From Lunularia cruciata (Eukaryota > Streptophyta > Marchantiopsida > Lunulariales > Lunulariaceae): 64,000 nucleotides of DNA. Numbering within the stretch: position 1 is the stretch's first letter; every line of letters begins with the position of its first letter. The DNA is taken from assembly GCA_948567375.1 (NCBI GenBank), contig OX419761.1, positions 19,160,501-19,224,500 of the forward strand. Direction: 5' to 3'. Made by a program: the position numbers and the translations under genes. Shown piece by piece: positions 1 through 11,215 of the stretch. The notes beneath the pieces were generated by a model, which saw only the letters and a list, made by a program, of their open reading frames with translations, ran no database searches and was not told the DNA's origin.

Positions 1-1140
1 GTGGGAACTCTTGTAGTTGGGGGCATGACACTATTACTCTTAAGGACCTAGTATAGCAGCAAATCAATACGTCTTCTACTCTTACATCAATTAGAGAGGA
101 TACTTGGGAGCTAGATCTTGGACCCAAGCTCACACAAGGAGAAAGCTAGAGAGTTTGGAGGTTCTTGAGGAGCTACACAAGTTTTTTTTGCCTTTAGTGT
201 GAAGGATTTGGATGCTTTAAAAGGACCTGGTATTCAGATTGAGCTTATTAGTGATACACTAGTTTTTTGATGTCCTTATAGATATAGTGACATGGAGAGA
301 GCATTGATTTAGAGCCAAAGTAGAGCCCTTTTGAGGTTGGTTTGATGGAGATTTCACATGGAGAGTATGCTTCAACTACAATGATGCTAGCTAAGAAGGG
401 TATGCATGACAACTATACAAATAGGTGGATGTGTGAAAATTATTGTCCTATCAATTGATAGACTAGGGCTGATTGGCATGCCATGCCTACACTAGAGGAG
501 ATCTTTGATGTGACTGGGCATATAATGGTCTTTAGTACTTTGGATCTTAACCAAGATATCATCAATTGATCAAGGAAGAGGATAAGTCCAAGATAACAAT
601 TTAGGGTTATTGATCTTCATGGTAAGGATGTATTATATCAATGGAGGTTTTTACCATTTGGGTTAAAGAATGTTCTTATCAAGTTCTAATGTTCATGAAG
701 AAGATCCTAGTAGGATTGGATTTTGCTTGGTGTTATATTGATGATATTTTGGTCTATAGTACTATTATGGAGGAGTACAAGAGTCATTTGTTGGAGGTGT
801 TTGAGAGATTGAGATCTCATGGACCCAAATTACATCTTGGGAAGTGTAGATTCTTCCATGAGCAGGTTGAGTATTGGGTCACACTATCTACCTTGGATGA
901 CTTGGTGTTTAGCAAACCAAGGTGGAGATGTGAGTAGAGTGCAAGCATTCCTTGGGTTGGTGAGCTTGTATCACCATTATATTAGAGGATTTAGTGCCAT
1001 TACCAAGGCCTTGACAAAGTTGGCCAACCTTACACAAGAATGTTGTTGGGGAGATGAGCAAGAGAGAGCTTTTATAGAGCTCAAGGATAGGCTGATATCT
1101 GCTTCTATTCTTAGTAGACCGATCAAAGGACAACCATTTT
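1..1140 (+). pseudogene. Element 1: Ty3/gypsy reverse transcriptase remnant
   Basis: This is the decayed RT of a Ty3/gypsy polyprotein whose 5' part lies left of the window. The DNA aligns by eye with element 3 (reverse complement of about 18180-17215). The catalytic box CYIDDI is readable near 732-749, followed by LVYS and the FFHEQVEYW segment. Frames shift and many stops are present, for example TGA for Arg near 268 and TAG for Gln near 460, all explicable by C-to-T change. It cannot make an enzyme, but it keeps the about 200 bp that element 3 has lost. Confidence 0.85.
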
Positions 1141-1640
1141 AAGTTCACATTGATTGGATTACATTGGAGCTTAGAGCAATGCTCACCCAACATGATGATA
1201 AGAGGAGGATTTTATGGTAACCTATGCTATTTGCTTCAAGAATTTATCAGAGGTAAAGTATAGTTCATATAAAGGAGAGTGCTTGGTAGCAATATGGGCA
1301 ATAGCACATTTCCAATGTTACCAATTTGGTAACCCTTTCATTCTCATCATTAATCATCAACCACTAAAGTGGTTGATGGAGTCCAACAAGCTTTCAAGGA
1401 AGCTTGCATGATGTGCTCTAATTTTATACAAATATTATTTCACAATTATTCATAGACCTTGAGTGGTGAATTTTGATGTATATGGGTTGAGTAAAAACCC
1501 ATGTCCCAACCAATAGGATCAAACCAAAGCACATTGACATGGTGAGATTGATGAGGAGATGATGCTAGGTTGACATGCATCTACCTTTCTATGTATATTC
1601 TTTGATGCTTTGGTGGTATCTCTCTCAACTCATACAAGAA
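1141..1640 (+). pseudogene. Element 1: RNase H remnant
   Basis: Downstream of the RT, the segment around 1214-1411 reads as retroelement RNase H: KYSSYKGECLVAIWAIAHF followed by NHQPLKWLMESNKLS. The equivalent in element 3 has TDHQPLKWL, so the catalytic Asp is Asn here. Stops and indels interrupt the frame. The call follows from order (RT, RNase H, integrase) and similarity to element 3. Confidence 0.8.
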
Positions 1641-2640
1641 GAGTTATTGAGGTTGAAAATCTAGAGGTTAGAAATAGTGGTAAAGTTTAGCAAGACATTC
1701 ATGATGATGTTTAAGTGATGGATTATCTTTGCACTTATGTTGTGGGTGGCACAATTGGTGCCAAGGAGAGAGACCATGTTCTTTAGTGAGCCAAGCAGTT
1801 TAGGTTGGAGTGTAGATATTTTCTTTGTGTATGGAAGGATATTAGAGTGGTAGTAATACCACTTCCATCTTAGAGACCACAATTGGTCCATCATGCTCAT
1901 GAGGAGCTACAAAATTTTGGAGTAAGCATACATATAGCTTACTTTAGAGTCATTTGTTGATGGTGCGGTATGCAGACCAATGTATAGTGCTTGTTGCCAA
2001 ATGTGTGGTTTGTGACCAAGTTAGAGTATGATTTAATGCTCCTATACAATAGTTACACCCATTACCTATCATAGGATTGGGTTACCATTGGAGTTTGGAC
2101 TTTGCTGGACCTTTACCATTGATTGTGAGACATCATTAGTCTGTTTTGGCTATGGTGGAGCACTTCTCCAAGTGGATTGATTTGGTGGTATTCTTGAAAA
2201 TTCTAGTGAAGGGACAACTTTCTCATTCTTGGATTGGGTTCTTAGTCAATTTGGTGCACCAAATGAGGTTTTGATTGATAAGGGTACAAAATTCTTGGGG
2301 GAGTTTATGGTTGTGTGAGACAAGGCCTTGATTGATCATCATACTACCTCTCAATATCACCTTGAGGCAGATGGCTTAGCAGATATTGGTTGAGATGATG
2401 AAGAGAGGATTGCGTAAGTATGGTTTGTAGAGAGGTCACATGGGAGATTGGGATTTCCAGTTACCTTGGCTAGCCATGGGCTATTGGTTTAGCTAGCAAA
2501 CCTCCTTAGCATCCTTCTCTCCTTACTTTCTACTCTATGGATGAGCTCCAAATTTACTTGTGGCCATTTTTCAAGATGCTACTATAGTTTGGACTTGGAA
2601 TATGCAAACATATGGGTGAGTGCATGTTCTTAACGGGTAG
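1641..2640 (+). pseudogene. Element 1: integrase core remnant
   Basis: Broken frames match the integrase of element 3: an HHCC-like zone near 1880-2020, the DFAGPLPL core near 2098-2120, the second Asp region near 2260-2300 and the glutamate region near 2360-2400. Multiple frameshifts and stops are seen. A TAA at 2631-2633 sits at exactly the codon where element 3 has TAG (15716-15718). Confidence 0.8.
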
Positions 2641-3105
2641 AGATCTTTTGGAGAGTGATGCCAATGGCCTTTGAGAACTTGGTGATTGCTCAACATAAGG
2701 AAAACTTATGTTATAGACTCTCAATCCATTGATTTCATCATGTGACTATGTATTTCTATAGCAAACAACACGGACAACACTTGATGTTACTATAGGCTGC
2801 ACTATCTTGAGAGTGCATGAGGTTTGGCCTTTTGGAGTCCTTGTATTGGAAGGAGATGATAGTGTTTTTTGGAAGGATCAAGTATGCAATTGTGCAACAT
2901 GCCACCTCCTAAACGTTGATGGTACTATGGATCCAAGCTTGGCACTTGTACGTGTAGGCTTGCGGTGTATGTTATGTGGCTCTTTTGGTGGGTTTTCTAT
3001 GGTGGTAGTGTGTGATAGTTGTATGAGAGGATGGAAAATGGCATGTCTGACTCCCTTCCTCACAATGGTTCCTCAAGGATAGTGGTTATGTCCTAGATGT
3101 ACTTG
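2641..3105 (+). pseudogene. Element 1: integrase C-terminal domain with degraded PHD finger
   Basis: The open stretch 2807-3082 reads as the integrase tail (LRVHEVWPFGVLVLEGDD, then CATCHLLNVDGTMDPSLALV) followed by a PHD-type finger. Cysteines CMLC and CDSC are kept. The zinc-ligand histidine is lysine (GWKMAC instead of GWHMAC), and an in-frame TAG at about 3081 cuts off the last CPRC pair. A TAG at 2759-2761 is at the same codon as one in element 3. Confidence 0.85.
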
Positions 3106-3256
3106 ACCTATACCTAGTTCACCCTTTGTATGGTGTAGACTGCAAATAGACGACTAACAATAGGGCTCAATAGCACCCAGCTTCTTGATCTTTTACCCAC
3201 CATAGGGTATACCATGCTTGGATTAGATCCATATCTGGAGTTAGAAAGACCTAGCC
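3106..3256 (+). other. Element 1: 3' untranslated segment up to the chromovirus insertion
   Basis: It matches the reverse complement of 15064-15217 in element 3 closely. Homology stops at the bases tagcc (3252-3256) and resumes at taaccgcc (14233 on), which marks the chromovirus integration site. Confidence 0.8.
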
Positions 3257-3450
3257 TATAAAAGTCCAAGACCAAGGAGAGAAAGAGGAGAATGGAAGCT
3301 CACATTAGGACAGTTGAATGAGGGAAAACTCCAAATACCTAGCATGAGCTTTGGCTCTTGTGTTTATAAGGAGCAAAAAAGGCCCTTGAGAAGCTTCTCA
3401 AGAAGCTTCATTCTTGAACCTACCTACTTGGCATGCAAGCTAGGTTGATT

Positions 3451-3470
3451 GGAAGCTTCTAGAAGCTTCC
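3451..3470. promoter_or_regulatory. Perfect four-unit heat shock element in LTR-a
   Basis: The 20-base block ggaagcttctagaagcttcc contains GAA-2-TTC-2-GAA-2-TTC with exact two-base spacing, the canonical heat shock factor site. It is about 85 bases upstream of the TATA box in the transcription sense of the element. That it binds HSF is inferred from the motif only. Confidence 0.7.
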
Positions 3471-3539
3471 TTCTATAAACTACCTACTTGGGATACAAGC
3501 TAAGCTAGTGAGAAGCTTCCCAAGAAGCTTCCTAGATAC

Positions 3540-3555
3540 TTCTAGAATATTCTAG
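3540..3555. promoter_or_regulatory. Second heat shock element in LTR-a
   Basis: ttctagaatattctag reads TTC-2-GAA-2-TTC-2-G, three perfect units. The same block recurs in LTR-c (13517-13532) and LTR-d (14149-14164), and a mutated form is in LTR-b. Confidence 0.65.
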
Positions 3556-3649
3556 GCTAATTTGGCTTTTTTACTACTTCATTATCTTTGACTAAATTTG
3601 TCGCTAAATTCCATATTGTTACATATTCCTCCACCGCTAGTTGGTGACA

Positions 3650-3840
3650 TCCTCATCACCAATGAAGCTTCCAACTCCTAGATGGCCAATTATGCATTCT
3701 AGAGATGAGAAAGAGGTTCCCATGTGGCATCATGAAGAGGATAGCCCTTCCAAAGAACCTTGTACTATGTATGTTGTCAACGGCCACGTTTGATAATATA
3801 TAATCAAATTTGTACTCTTCATGATCATTGATAGGGATAG
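3650..3840 (-). pseudogene. Chromovirus copy 1: C-terminal chromodomain
   Basis: Read on the minus strand, one frame gives PINDHEEYKFDYIL and the next gives VLWKGYPLHDATWEPLSHL. Together they are the core of a chromodomain (EYEVE...IL, then W-GYP--ATWEP). A one-base shift separates the halves, and a TAG follows SHL. In chromoviruses this domain follows the integrase and binds methylated histone tails to direct integration. It lies next to the 3' LTR, as expected. Confidence 0.8.
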
Positions 3841-5210
3841 GAAGAGGAGGATGTTGGACTTGAGAGGAAAAAGAAGATGAGTTAGGAACAAAGGGTTTCA
3901 ACTTGGAAACATGAAAGACAAGATGGATGTGCATATGGCAAGGCAAGGCAAGTCAATAAGCAACATGAGAGATAATTTGAGTGATATCAAAGAGTCCTAT
4001 CCAATTAGAGGCAAGTTTACAAACTTGGGTATCAAGTAAGAGAGGGAGGTTATGGAATGAGAGCATGAATTTATCAGCAACTTGAAAGTTAAGATTGTAG
4101 CAATGGTGATCCGCATATTGTTTTTGCCAATTTTGAGCAACAAGTAGATGAGATTTGGCTTGTTGGAGGGGTTGGGAGATGATGGTCAAGAAGATGGAAG
4201 TATGAGAGATATGAGACCGAAGAGGAGCAAGAAAGGAATCCAAACAAATGTGTCTTGGCCAAAATTGAGAAAGAAAGGAGTGAATTTGGTGTTTGCATGT
4301 TTGGAAGAATTATATGCAAACTCAGCAATTGCAAGACATTCATCTCAATTGGTATGGTGAATATTGACAAAGGCACAAAGCATATCTTACAAGGTGCAAT
4401 TTACATGTTTAATTTGTCCATCAATTTGAGGATGATAGGCTATGAACAAAGCAAGCTTGGTGTCGAGTATCTAGAAGAGTGCTTGCCAAAACTTTCTAGT
4501 GAAGCAAGGATCATGGTTGGAAATGAGTACACACTGCATCCCATGATGCTTGAATACATTGTTGAAGTAGATTTGTGCCAAGATAGGAGCATCCTTCGTA
4601 TCAACCATTGGTGCCAAATAGATTTGTTTACTAAGCTTATCCAAAAACACCACAATTTTTATGTGATCTTGCTTTGTCTTGGGCAAGGAGGTGATGAGAT
4701 CTAAGCTCACATGTTCCTAACAAGTAGATGGAATGGGGAGTGGTTGAAGGAGTACACTCAATTTTTGGTTATTGGCCTTGTTGAATTAGCAACTCTCACA
4801 CAATCAGACAAACTCACAAACATCTCATGCCATGTTGGGCCACCACCATTGGCATTGAAGGGTACCCAAGTTCTTGTCTACCCCTATGTGGCCAGCTATT
4901 AGTAAATCATGGGCTTTTGAAGGTGCACAAGTTAGAGATCACCTTTGGCTATAACAAAGATCCGGTCCCATGGAATAGAAGGTCTTCCTTGAAGGAGAAG
5001 GTATTGTACTCCTTGTCACATGATGTAAGACAACCATGTATCATTTGGATGAAGGGATCTTGTTGTAGAGCTGACCAAAACTTGTTTTGGACCTTGGAGT
5101 CAATTGACACCATTGTAATTGATGTCAATTGACTCCAATCATAATTGCTACCGTGATGAGAGGAAGAGACTTCAAATCACGTTGTCATGATAGAGCATCA
5201 GAGATGATGT
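3841..5210 (-). pseudogene. Chromovirus copy 1: integrase remnant
   Basis: The stretch 4710-4471 reads LDLITSLPKTKQDHIKIVVF, then APILAQIYFNNVFKHHG and a changed second-Asp region (ISNHDP in place of a typical ISDRDP). This is the integrase catalytic core of chromoviruses. The C-terminal part (VHPVFHVSxLKPF-like) lies at about 3946-3860. The HHCC region near 4990-5130 is only weakly readable. Confidence 0.75.
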
Positions 5211-6400
5211 GGAAACAACCTAGTTTGTACTCAAGTTTGATGTCAAACAATTAGAGTTGCTCCTCCCATTGATGATGTCAACTCTTCATGTGCTCCATGT
5301 GTAAGGTCTACAACAATGGTTTGTGATCAATTCACATGATCACTTGTTTCCCAGAGAGATAATGCCTCCATACCTTGGTGCAAGTTAATCTTGATCTCAA
5401 GCAAAGTAATGTCATTCAGCCATATTTAGTCGACGGGACACAAAGGAAATGGGATGTAGTCCATCTGGGAATTCTTATTACAACATGGCTCCAATTGCAA
5501 AGTTAGAAGCATCAAGTTCAACCACACAAGGTAGTTGAGGATCATATGGTTGAAGAATAGGTCTTGAAGACACCATATGTTTCAACTTCTAGAATGCTTC
5601 TTTGTGCATGGTGGTTGAATGGGAGCTCAAGTTCTTCTCTAAGCAGTCAGTCAATGGTGCAACTATATGAGCATAATAATGGATGAATCGTCAGTAACAA
5701 TTGGCCAATCTATTAAATGCCCATACTTTTGTAGCATCCTTTGGAGGAGGCTCATTAGTAATGGCCTTGATTTTCTCTTCTTCCATCTTGATCTCCTCCG
5801 ATGAGATCTTGTGATCTAAAAAGGTAACTTCCTTCTACTAAAAGGTACACTTTGACTTCTTGCAATAAAATTCCCATTATCATAGTTGTCTTAGGACTTC
5901 TCATAAATGATTCACATGTTCTACCTTTGTCTTGCTATAGATTGAGATATCATCCAAGAACACCACCAAGTACCGATCCAATAGTCCATCCAACATCTGA
6001 TGCATCTGATCCATGAAGAGTGCTAGAGCATGAGTGAGCCCAAAAGGTAGAACTCTCTACTCAAATGCCCATACCTTGTGCAAAAGGTAGTCTTTTGCAC
6101 ATCCTCCCTATCAATGGGGATTTGCCAATAGCTGTTGTGAAGATCTAGCTTGGAAAAGTATTGTGCTCCACTCAATTGATCAAGCAAGTAATTGATCTAA
6201 GGTAAGGGATATGCATTCTTCACTATTTACTTATTGAGCTCATGATAATCAATACATAAAAAAATTCTTCCATTTTTCTTTGGACCAAATAGTATTGGTG
6301 TTCCCTAAGGAGAGGTACTATGTCATATGAAGTCCTTCTCCAACAACTCAGTAAGTGTTATTTGCAACTCCAACTCCTTTGGTAGAGAGCCAATAGATTG
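5211..6400 (-). pseudogene. Chromovirus copy 1: RT and RNase H remnant
   Basis: The minus strand from about 6350 reads [46 protein letters not shown] and [10 protein letters not shown] fingers and palm. RNase H fragments matching the second copy lie around 5640-5400. Stops occur throughout, so it is a pseudogene. Confidence 0.75.
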
Positions 6401-6406
6401 GTCTAC

Positions 6407-6811
6407 TCATTGGAGTACTCCCTGGCAATAACTCAATCTTGAAAGGCATACCACAATCAAAGGGTAATCCCTTTGGTAGATTATCCAAAAACACATCCGT
6501 TGTTGAACTATTTGATCAACCATTGCTTGATGAGGCTCTTGGCCCTCCTTAGAATACCCTTGTGAAATTGGCTTGATCCACACTATGCAAATAAACTTTT
6601 CTTCCTCCAAAGCTTGCTCTATGGTTGCTTCACTAACAAACTTCTCACCTAGGGACTCATCTTTCATCAAAGCTTGCACCATAGCTACTTTCTTGGTAAA
6701 CTTCTCATCTTGGGACTCATCTCCCTTCAAGGCTTGCTCTATGGCTACCTTCTTGACAAACTTCCCATCTTGGGATTGATTATTCTTAGGTGTCTTACTT
6801 AGAGGTGCCAA
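6407..6811 (-). pseudogene. Chromovirus copy 1: protease-RT linker with tandem 22-residue repeats
   Basis: The linker holds three near-repeats built on DEKFxKKVAIEQALKGDESQ (66 bases each, about 6800-6600). It then reads IVWIKPISQG and EPHQAMVDQIVQ, which begin the region in front of the RT. The repeats are rich in charged residues and predicted to be helical. The second copy (about 11560-11430) has a similar but more decayed linker. Confidence 0.65.
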
Positions 6812-6820
6812 AGAACCTAA

Positions 6821-7279
6821 TCAGAAATTCCTACCTTGGTGTTGTACTTGAATTTGTTGTTGGTTCCAATCAAATTGAACTTGATGACATTCAAGCCAAG
6901 GTAGTCCTAGAATGACATCATAGTGTAGAGGTACCACTACAAACCTCATACACTCCAAATACTCCTTCCCAATCTTGAAGGTAACAAGATGCAAGGTATA
7001 GAATGCAGAACCCTTTCTACCATCCGCCATCATCAATCTACTTCCAATTACTAGCTTGATAGGAATACCCAATTCTTTTGCTACTTGCAGAGACATACAA
7101 TTCTTTGAACTTCCAAAATCAACCAAAATCTTACAACCCCGATTAGATATTATACCTTGCAAGTGAAAGAAACTTGCATAGGTCAAGCCTTCAATCCTAT
7201 TGGAACTAATCAAGCTTGCAGTAAGCAGCTCAAAATCTCCTACTAGGATTCCTCGTTTCCCTGAAATTCCACTCCACAA
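6821..7279 (-). pseudogene. Chromovirus copy 1: retropepsin-like protease
   Basis: This 152-residue open stretch contains ILVDFGSSKNCMS (the active-site region, normally D-S/T-G-S-S; here Asp-Phe-Gly) and DVILGLPWL, the ILG-type second hallmark of retroelement aspartic proteases. It is the longest intact segment in internal 1. The Ser-to-Phe change next to the catalytic Asp is probably inactivating. Confidence 0.8.
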
Positions 7280-7329
7280 ACTCTATCTGGGCAACTTGTC
7301 AAGGTCATCCATTCCTAAGTGGATATTCA

Positions 7330-8202
7330 ACAATATAATGTCCAACGTGGCGACAATAAAAATACCCACCATTTTGTCATAATCTTTCTAGATCTGTTGT
7401 ACCAAGTGGTCTCTATTGGATAGCATCAATCTCCATTGGTGTCAGTTCTTCCACCCGTGCATAGTGTATTGGTAGGCTTTGTGTAGGTCAAGGTTAAGAC
7501 TAAGTTGTTGCAACCAAGGAATCAAAGCTCTCAGCAAATTGCATGGTTTCTTCCATACTTTGTGGTTCTCGCATGGTCACTTCCAATTTGGTTTGTGACT
7601 TTAACCCCCTCACAAATTGATCCAAAACTTCTTGTATATCTAAAATTTGCATGATAATGTTTTGAAATTGCGTGATATAGCTCCTAATAGAGTCAATCTC
7701 CTTCAACTCCGCCAATTTATCTCATGCGGCTTGGGTGGCATTTATAGTTTGAAATTGACTAAGTATTGTCTTCTTGTATTCTACCCATGTCAAGATTGGT
7801 GCAACAATCTGTCATTCAACTTGCTCCACTCAGAATTGCCACCAAAGTTTTGCCACACCCTCCAATTGGCTAGAAACCAAGAGAATCTATTTTAGATCAT
7901 CATGAAGATTGGTAGCTTCAAAGTAACATTTGCAATCAAACACAAAATTCTCCATTGTGCTTGGAAGATTCTTGCCTTCAAACACCTTGGGTTTTGGAAA
8001 TCAGATTTGATCTTCTCCATCTCGAACTAGTTTTCTCTCTATATGTTCTTGTCGTTGCTAGTCTTGTTCATCCAACAATTGAGTAAGGTGCTTGATTTGT
8101 TGTTTCATAGCAATGATAATGTTTGGTATTGTTGTCATGGCTACTACTCTATCCCATTACTCCCAATTTCTCTAATTTATTAACACATAAATGCAACACG
8201 TC
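7330..8202 (-). pseudogene. Chromovirus copy 1: Gag remnant
   Basis: The segment 7715-7500 reads SIRSYITQFQNIIMQIL and QFVRGLKSQTKLEVTMREP, typical of the Retrotrans_gag capsid domain. A decayed CCHC knuckle (YCRHVGHYIVEYP) follows at about 7360-7310. Copy 1 ends abruptly at 8202, lacking the about 210-base leader and primer binding site that copy 2 retains. Confidence 0.75.
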
Positions 8203-8617
8203 TATAAAAATCCAAGACCAAGGAAAGAAATAAGAAAATGGAAGCTAACATTGGGACACTTGAATGAGGAAAAACTCCAAATGTCTAGCATGAGCTTTGG
8301 CTTTGGTATTTATAGGTAACATACAAGGTCCTAGAGAAGCTTCTTCAAGCCACTTTCTTAGAGTGAAAGCCAAGTTAACTAAGAAGCTTCTCAAGAAGCT
8401 TCCTTCTAGTAGCCGCCTACTTGACATGCAAGCTGAACTAGTTGGAAGCTTCAAAAAAGCTTCCTTCTAGAAACTACTTACTTGAGATGCAAGCTAAGCT
8501 AGTCAGGAAGCTTCCCAAGAAGCTGCTTAGATACTTCCTGAATATTCTAGGCTAATTTGTATTATTTACTATTTTTTTAGCACTACTAACTTTGTCACTA
8601 AACTCCATATTGTTACA
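8203..8617 (-). repeat. LTR-b of the chromovirus array
   Basis: This LTR is shared between the two internal regions. The TATA complement tatttata is at 8307-8314. GAAGCTTC clusters are at 8334-8346, 8381-8402 and 8508-8525. The four-unit heat shock block is mutated (8443-8463). The next tract, tattccccc (8618-8626), is the complement of the polypurine tract of internal 2. Confidence 0.88.
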
Positions 8618-8659
8618 TATTCCCCCATTGCTAGTTGGTGAAGTCCTCGTTGCCAATGA

Positions 8660-8830
8660 AGCTTCAAACTCCTAGATGGTTATTTCTGCATTCTAGAGGT
8701 GAGAAAAAGGTTCCCATGTTGCATCATGAAGAGGATACCCTTTCCAAAGGACCTTGTACTTCGTATGTTGTTGATTGTCTTGTTGAATATGGCAACACGC
8801 AAGGATACAATCAACTTTGTACTGCTCATG
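8660..8830 (-). pseudogene. Chromovirus copy 2: C-terminal chromodomain
   Basis: The minus strand gives KVLWKGYPLHDATWEPFSHL, the same half-chromodomain as copy 1, with TAG after SHL at the same place. The upstream EY..DxIL half is in another frame. Confidence 0.75.
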
Positions 8831-8849
8831 ATCATTAATAGGGACAAGA

Positions 8850-9990
8850 GGAGGAGGAAGTTGGATTTAAGAAGAAAAGGAAGAGGGGTTAGGAACAAAG
8901 GGTTTCAACTTGGAAACATGAAAGATAGGATGGATATGCATGTAACAAGGCAAGGCAAATCAATGAGCAACAAGAGAGACAATTTGGGTGATATCAAAAG
9001 TTCCTATCCAATTAAAGGCAAGTTTACAAACTTGGGTATCAAGTGGGAGAGGGAGGTTACTAGAGGATAGCATGACTTTATCACCGACTTCAAAGGTGAG
9101 ATCATGACAATGGTGGTCCAAATAATTTTTTTGATAATTTTGAGCAACATGGAGGTGAGATTTGGCTTGTTGGAGAGATTGAGATATAGTGTTCAAGAAT
9201 GTTAAAATATGAGGAACCTAAGATAGAGAGGGAGCAAGAAGAGAATCTGGAACAAGCGGATCTTGGCCAAAATTGAGAAGAGTATTGGCTTGGTGCTGAG
9301 TATCTAGAAGAGTACTTGCCAAAACTTCCTAGTAAATCAAGGATTGCAGTAGGAGATGAATACACATGGCATCTCATGATGCTTGAAGGCATTGTTGAAG
9401 TAGATTTGCGCTAAGGTTAGAGCATCCATGGTATCACAAGTTGGTGCCAAGTGGATTTACTCACTAAGCTTATCTACAAACACCACAATTGTTGTGTGTC
9501 CTTGCTTTGTCTTGGGCAAGGATGTGATGAGATCCAAGCTCACATGTTCCCATTGAGCGGATGGAATGGCAAGTGGTTGAAGGAGTCCACTTGGCTTCTA
9601 GTTGTTGGCCTTGTTACGTTGGCAGTTCTCATACAATCAGACAAATTCTTGAACATCTTGCATCATGTTGGGCCACCACCATTGGTGTTGGAGGGTACCC
9701 AAGGTCTTGTCTACACCCATGTGACCAACTATGGGTAAATCATGGGCTTCTTGAAGATGCACAAGTCAAAGATCACCTTTGGTTGGAACATAGATCCGGT
9801 CTTCATGGAATAAAAAGCCCTCCTTGATGGAAAAAGTGTTGTACTCCTTGTTGCATGTTGTAAGGCAACCATGTACCATTTGGAAGAAGGGATCTTGTTG
9901 TAGAGCTGATTGAAACTCATTTTGGACCTTGGAGTCAATTGACACTATCGTAATTGCCATTGTGATGAGAAGAGGAGACTTCAAATCAGG
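8850..9990 (-). pseudogene. Chromovirus copy 2: integrase remnant
   Basis: This region corresponds to 3841-5210 of copy 1. The open stretches 9984-9729 (FQSALQQDPFFQMVHG, upstream of the zinc-binding region) and 9392-8960 (C-terminal region) are fragments of one integrase. Frames are broken several times. Confidence 0.7.
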
Positions 9991-10149
9991 TCATCATGAT
10001 AAAGCATCAAGGATGACATGGAATCGACCTAGTTTGTACTCAAGTTTGATATAAAAAAATTAGAGTTGTTTCTCCCATTGATGATGCCAACTCATCATGT
10101 GTTCCAAGTGTAAGGTCTGCAACAATGTTTTGTGATCAGTTTGCATGAT

Positions 10150-11215
10150 CACTTGTTTCCCCAAGAGGTAATGCCTCCATACCTAAGTGGCATATACCTT
10201 TGTAAGTTGTTCTTGATCTCAAGCAAAATAGTTTCTTTCAGCCATATTGAGTCAACAAGACACAAAGGCAATAGGATACAGTCCATTTGGGAATTCTTGT
10301 TGCAACATGGCTCTAATTGCAAAGTTAGAAGCATCAAAATTAACCACACAAAGTAGTTGAGGATCACACGGTTGAAGAATGGGTCTTGAAGACACCATAT
10401 GTTTGAAATTTTGGAATGCTTCTTCATGCTTGGTGGTCCATTGGAAGCTCAAGTCCTTTCCTAAGAGGTCAATTAATAGTGCAGCAACATGAGCATAATA
10501 ATGGATGAACTAACAGTAAAACTTGCCAACCTATTAAATGCCCATACTTTTGTAGCATCCTTTGGAGTAGACCAATCGGTAATGGCTTTGATTTTCTCCT
10601 CTTCCATCTTGATTCCCTCCAATGAGATCTTTTGACTCAAAAAGGTAACTTTCTTTTGCCAAAAGGCATACTTTGACTTCTTGCAATAAAATTTTCATTG
10701 TCGTTGTCGTCTTAGGACTTCTCATACATGATTCATGTGTTCTACCTTTGTCTTGCTATAGATTAAGATATTATCCAAGAACACCACCACAGACCAATCC
10801 AATAGTCCATCCAACACGCAATGTATTTGATCCATGAAGACTACTAGAGCATTAGTGAGCCCAAAAGGTAGAACACTCCACTCAAAATGCCCATACCTTG
10901 TGCAAAAGGTATTCTTTTGCACATCCTCCCTATCAATGGGGATTGCCAATAGCTGCTATAAAGATCCAGCTTCAAAAAGTATCTTGCTCCACTCAATTGA
11001 TCAAGCAAGTCATCAATCCGAGGCAAGGGATATGCATTCTTCACTATTTGCTTATTGAGCCCACGATAATCAATACAGAAACGAAGTCCTCCATCCTTCT
11101 TTGGAACAAATAGTACTAGTGCTCCCCTAAAAAAGGTATTGTGTCGTATGAAGTCCTTCTCCAACAACTCCATAAGTGTTGTTTGCAACTCCTCCAACTC
11201 CTTTGGTGAGAGCCG
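10150..11215 (-). pseudogene. Chromovirus copy 2: RT and RNase H
   Basis: The segment 11197-10844 reads [32 protein letters not shown] and [19 protein letters not shown], then [10 protein letters not shown]. The segment 10949-10722 continues with [17 protein letters not shown] and the catalytic box as FLDN instead of F/YxDD. RNase H follows at 10452-10252 (VVNFDASNFAIRAMLQQ). It is dead by the FLDN change, frameshifts and stops. Confidence 0.85.

Larger units (their letters stand above)
3257..3623 (-). repeat. LTR-a of the chromovirus array
   Basis: In the minus-strand sense the LTR begins TGTAACAATATGG and ends near CTTTTATA (a decayed TG...CA end). A purine-rich tract precedes it (complement of tattcctccaccgc, 3624-3637). 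The TATA box complement is tttata at 3363-3368. Heat-shock-like GAAnnTTC clusters occur at 3388-3410, 3451-3470, 3510-3532 and 3540-3555. Confidence 0.9.
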
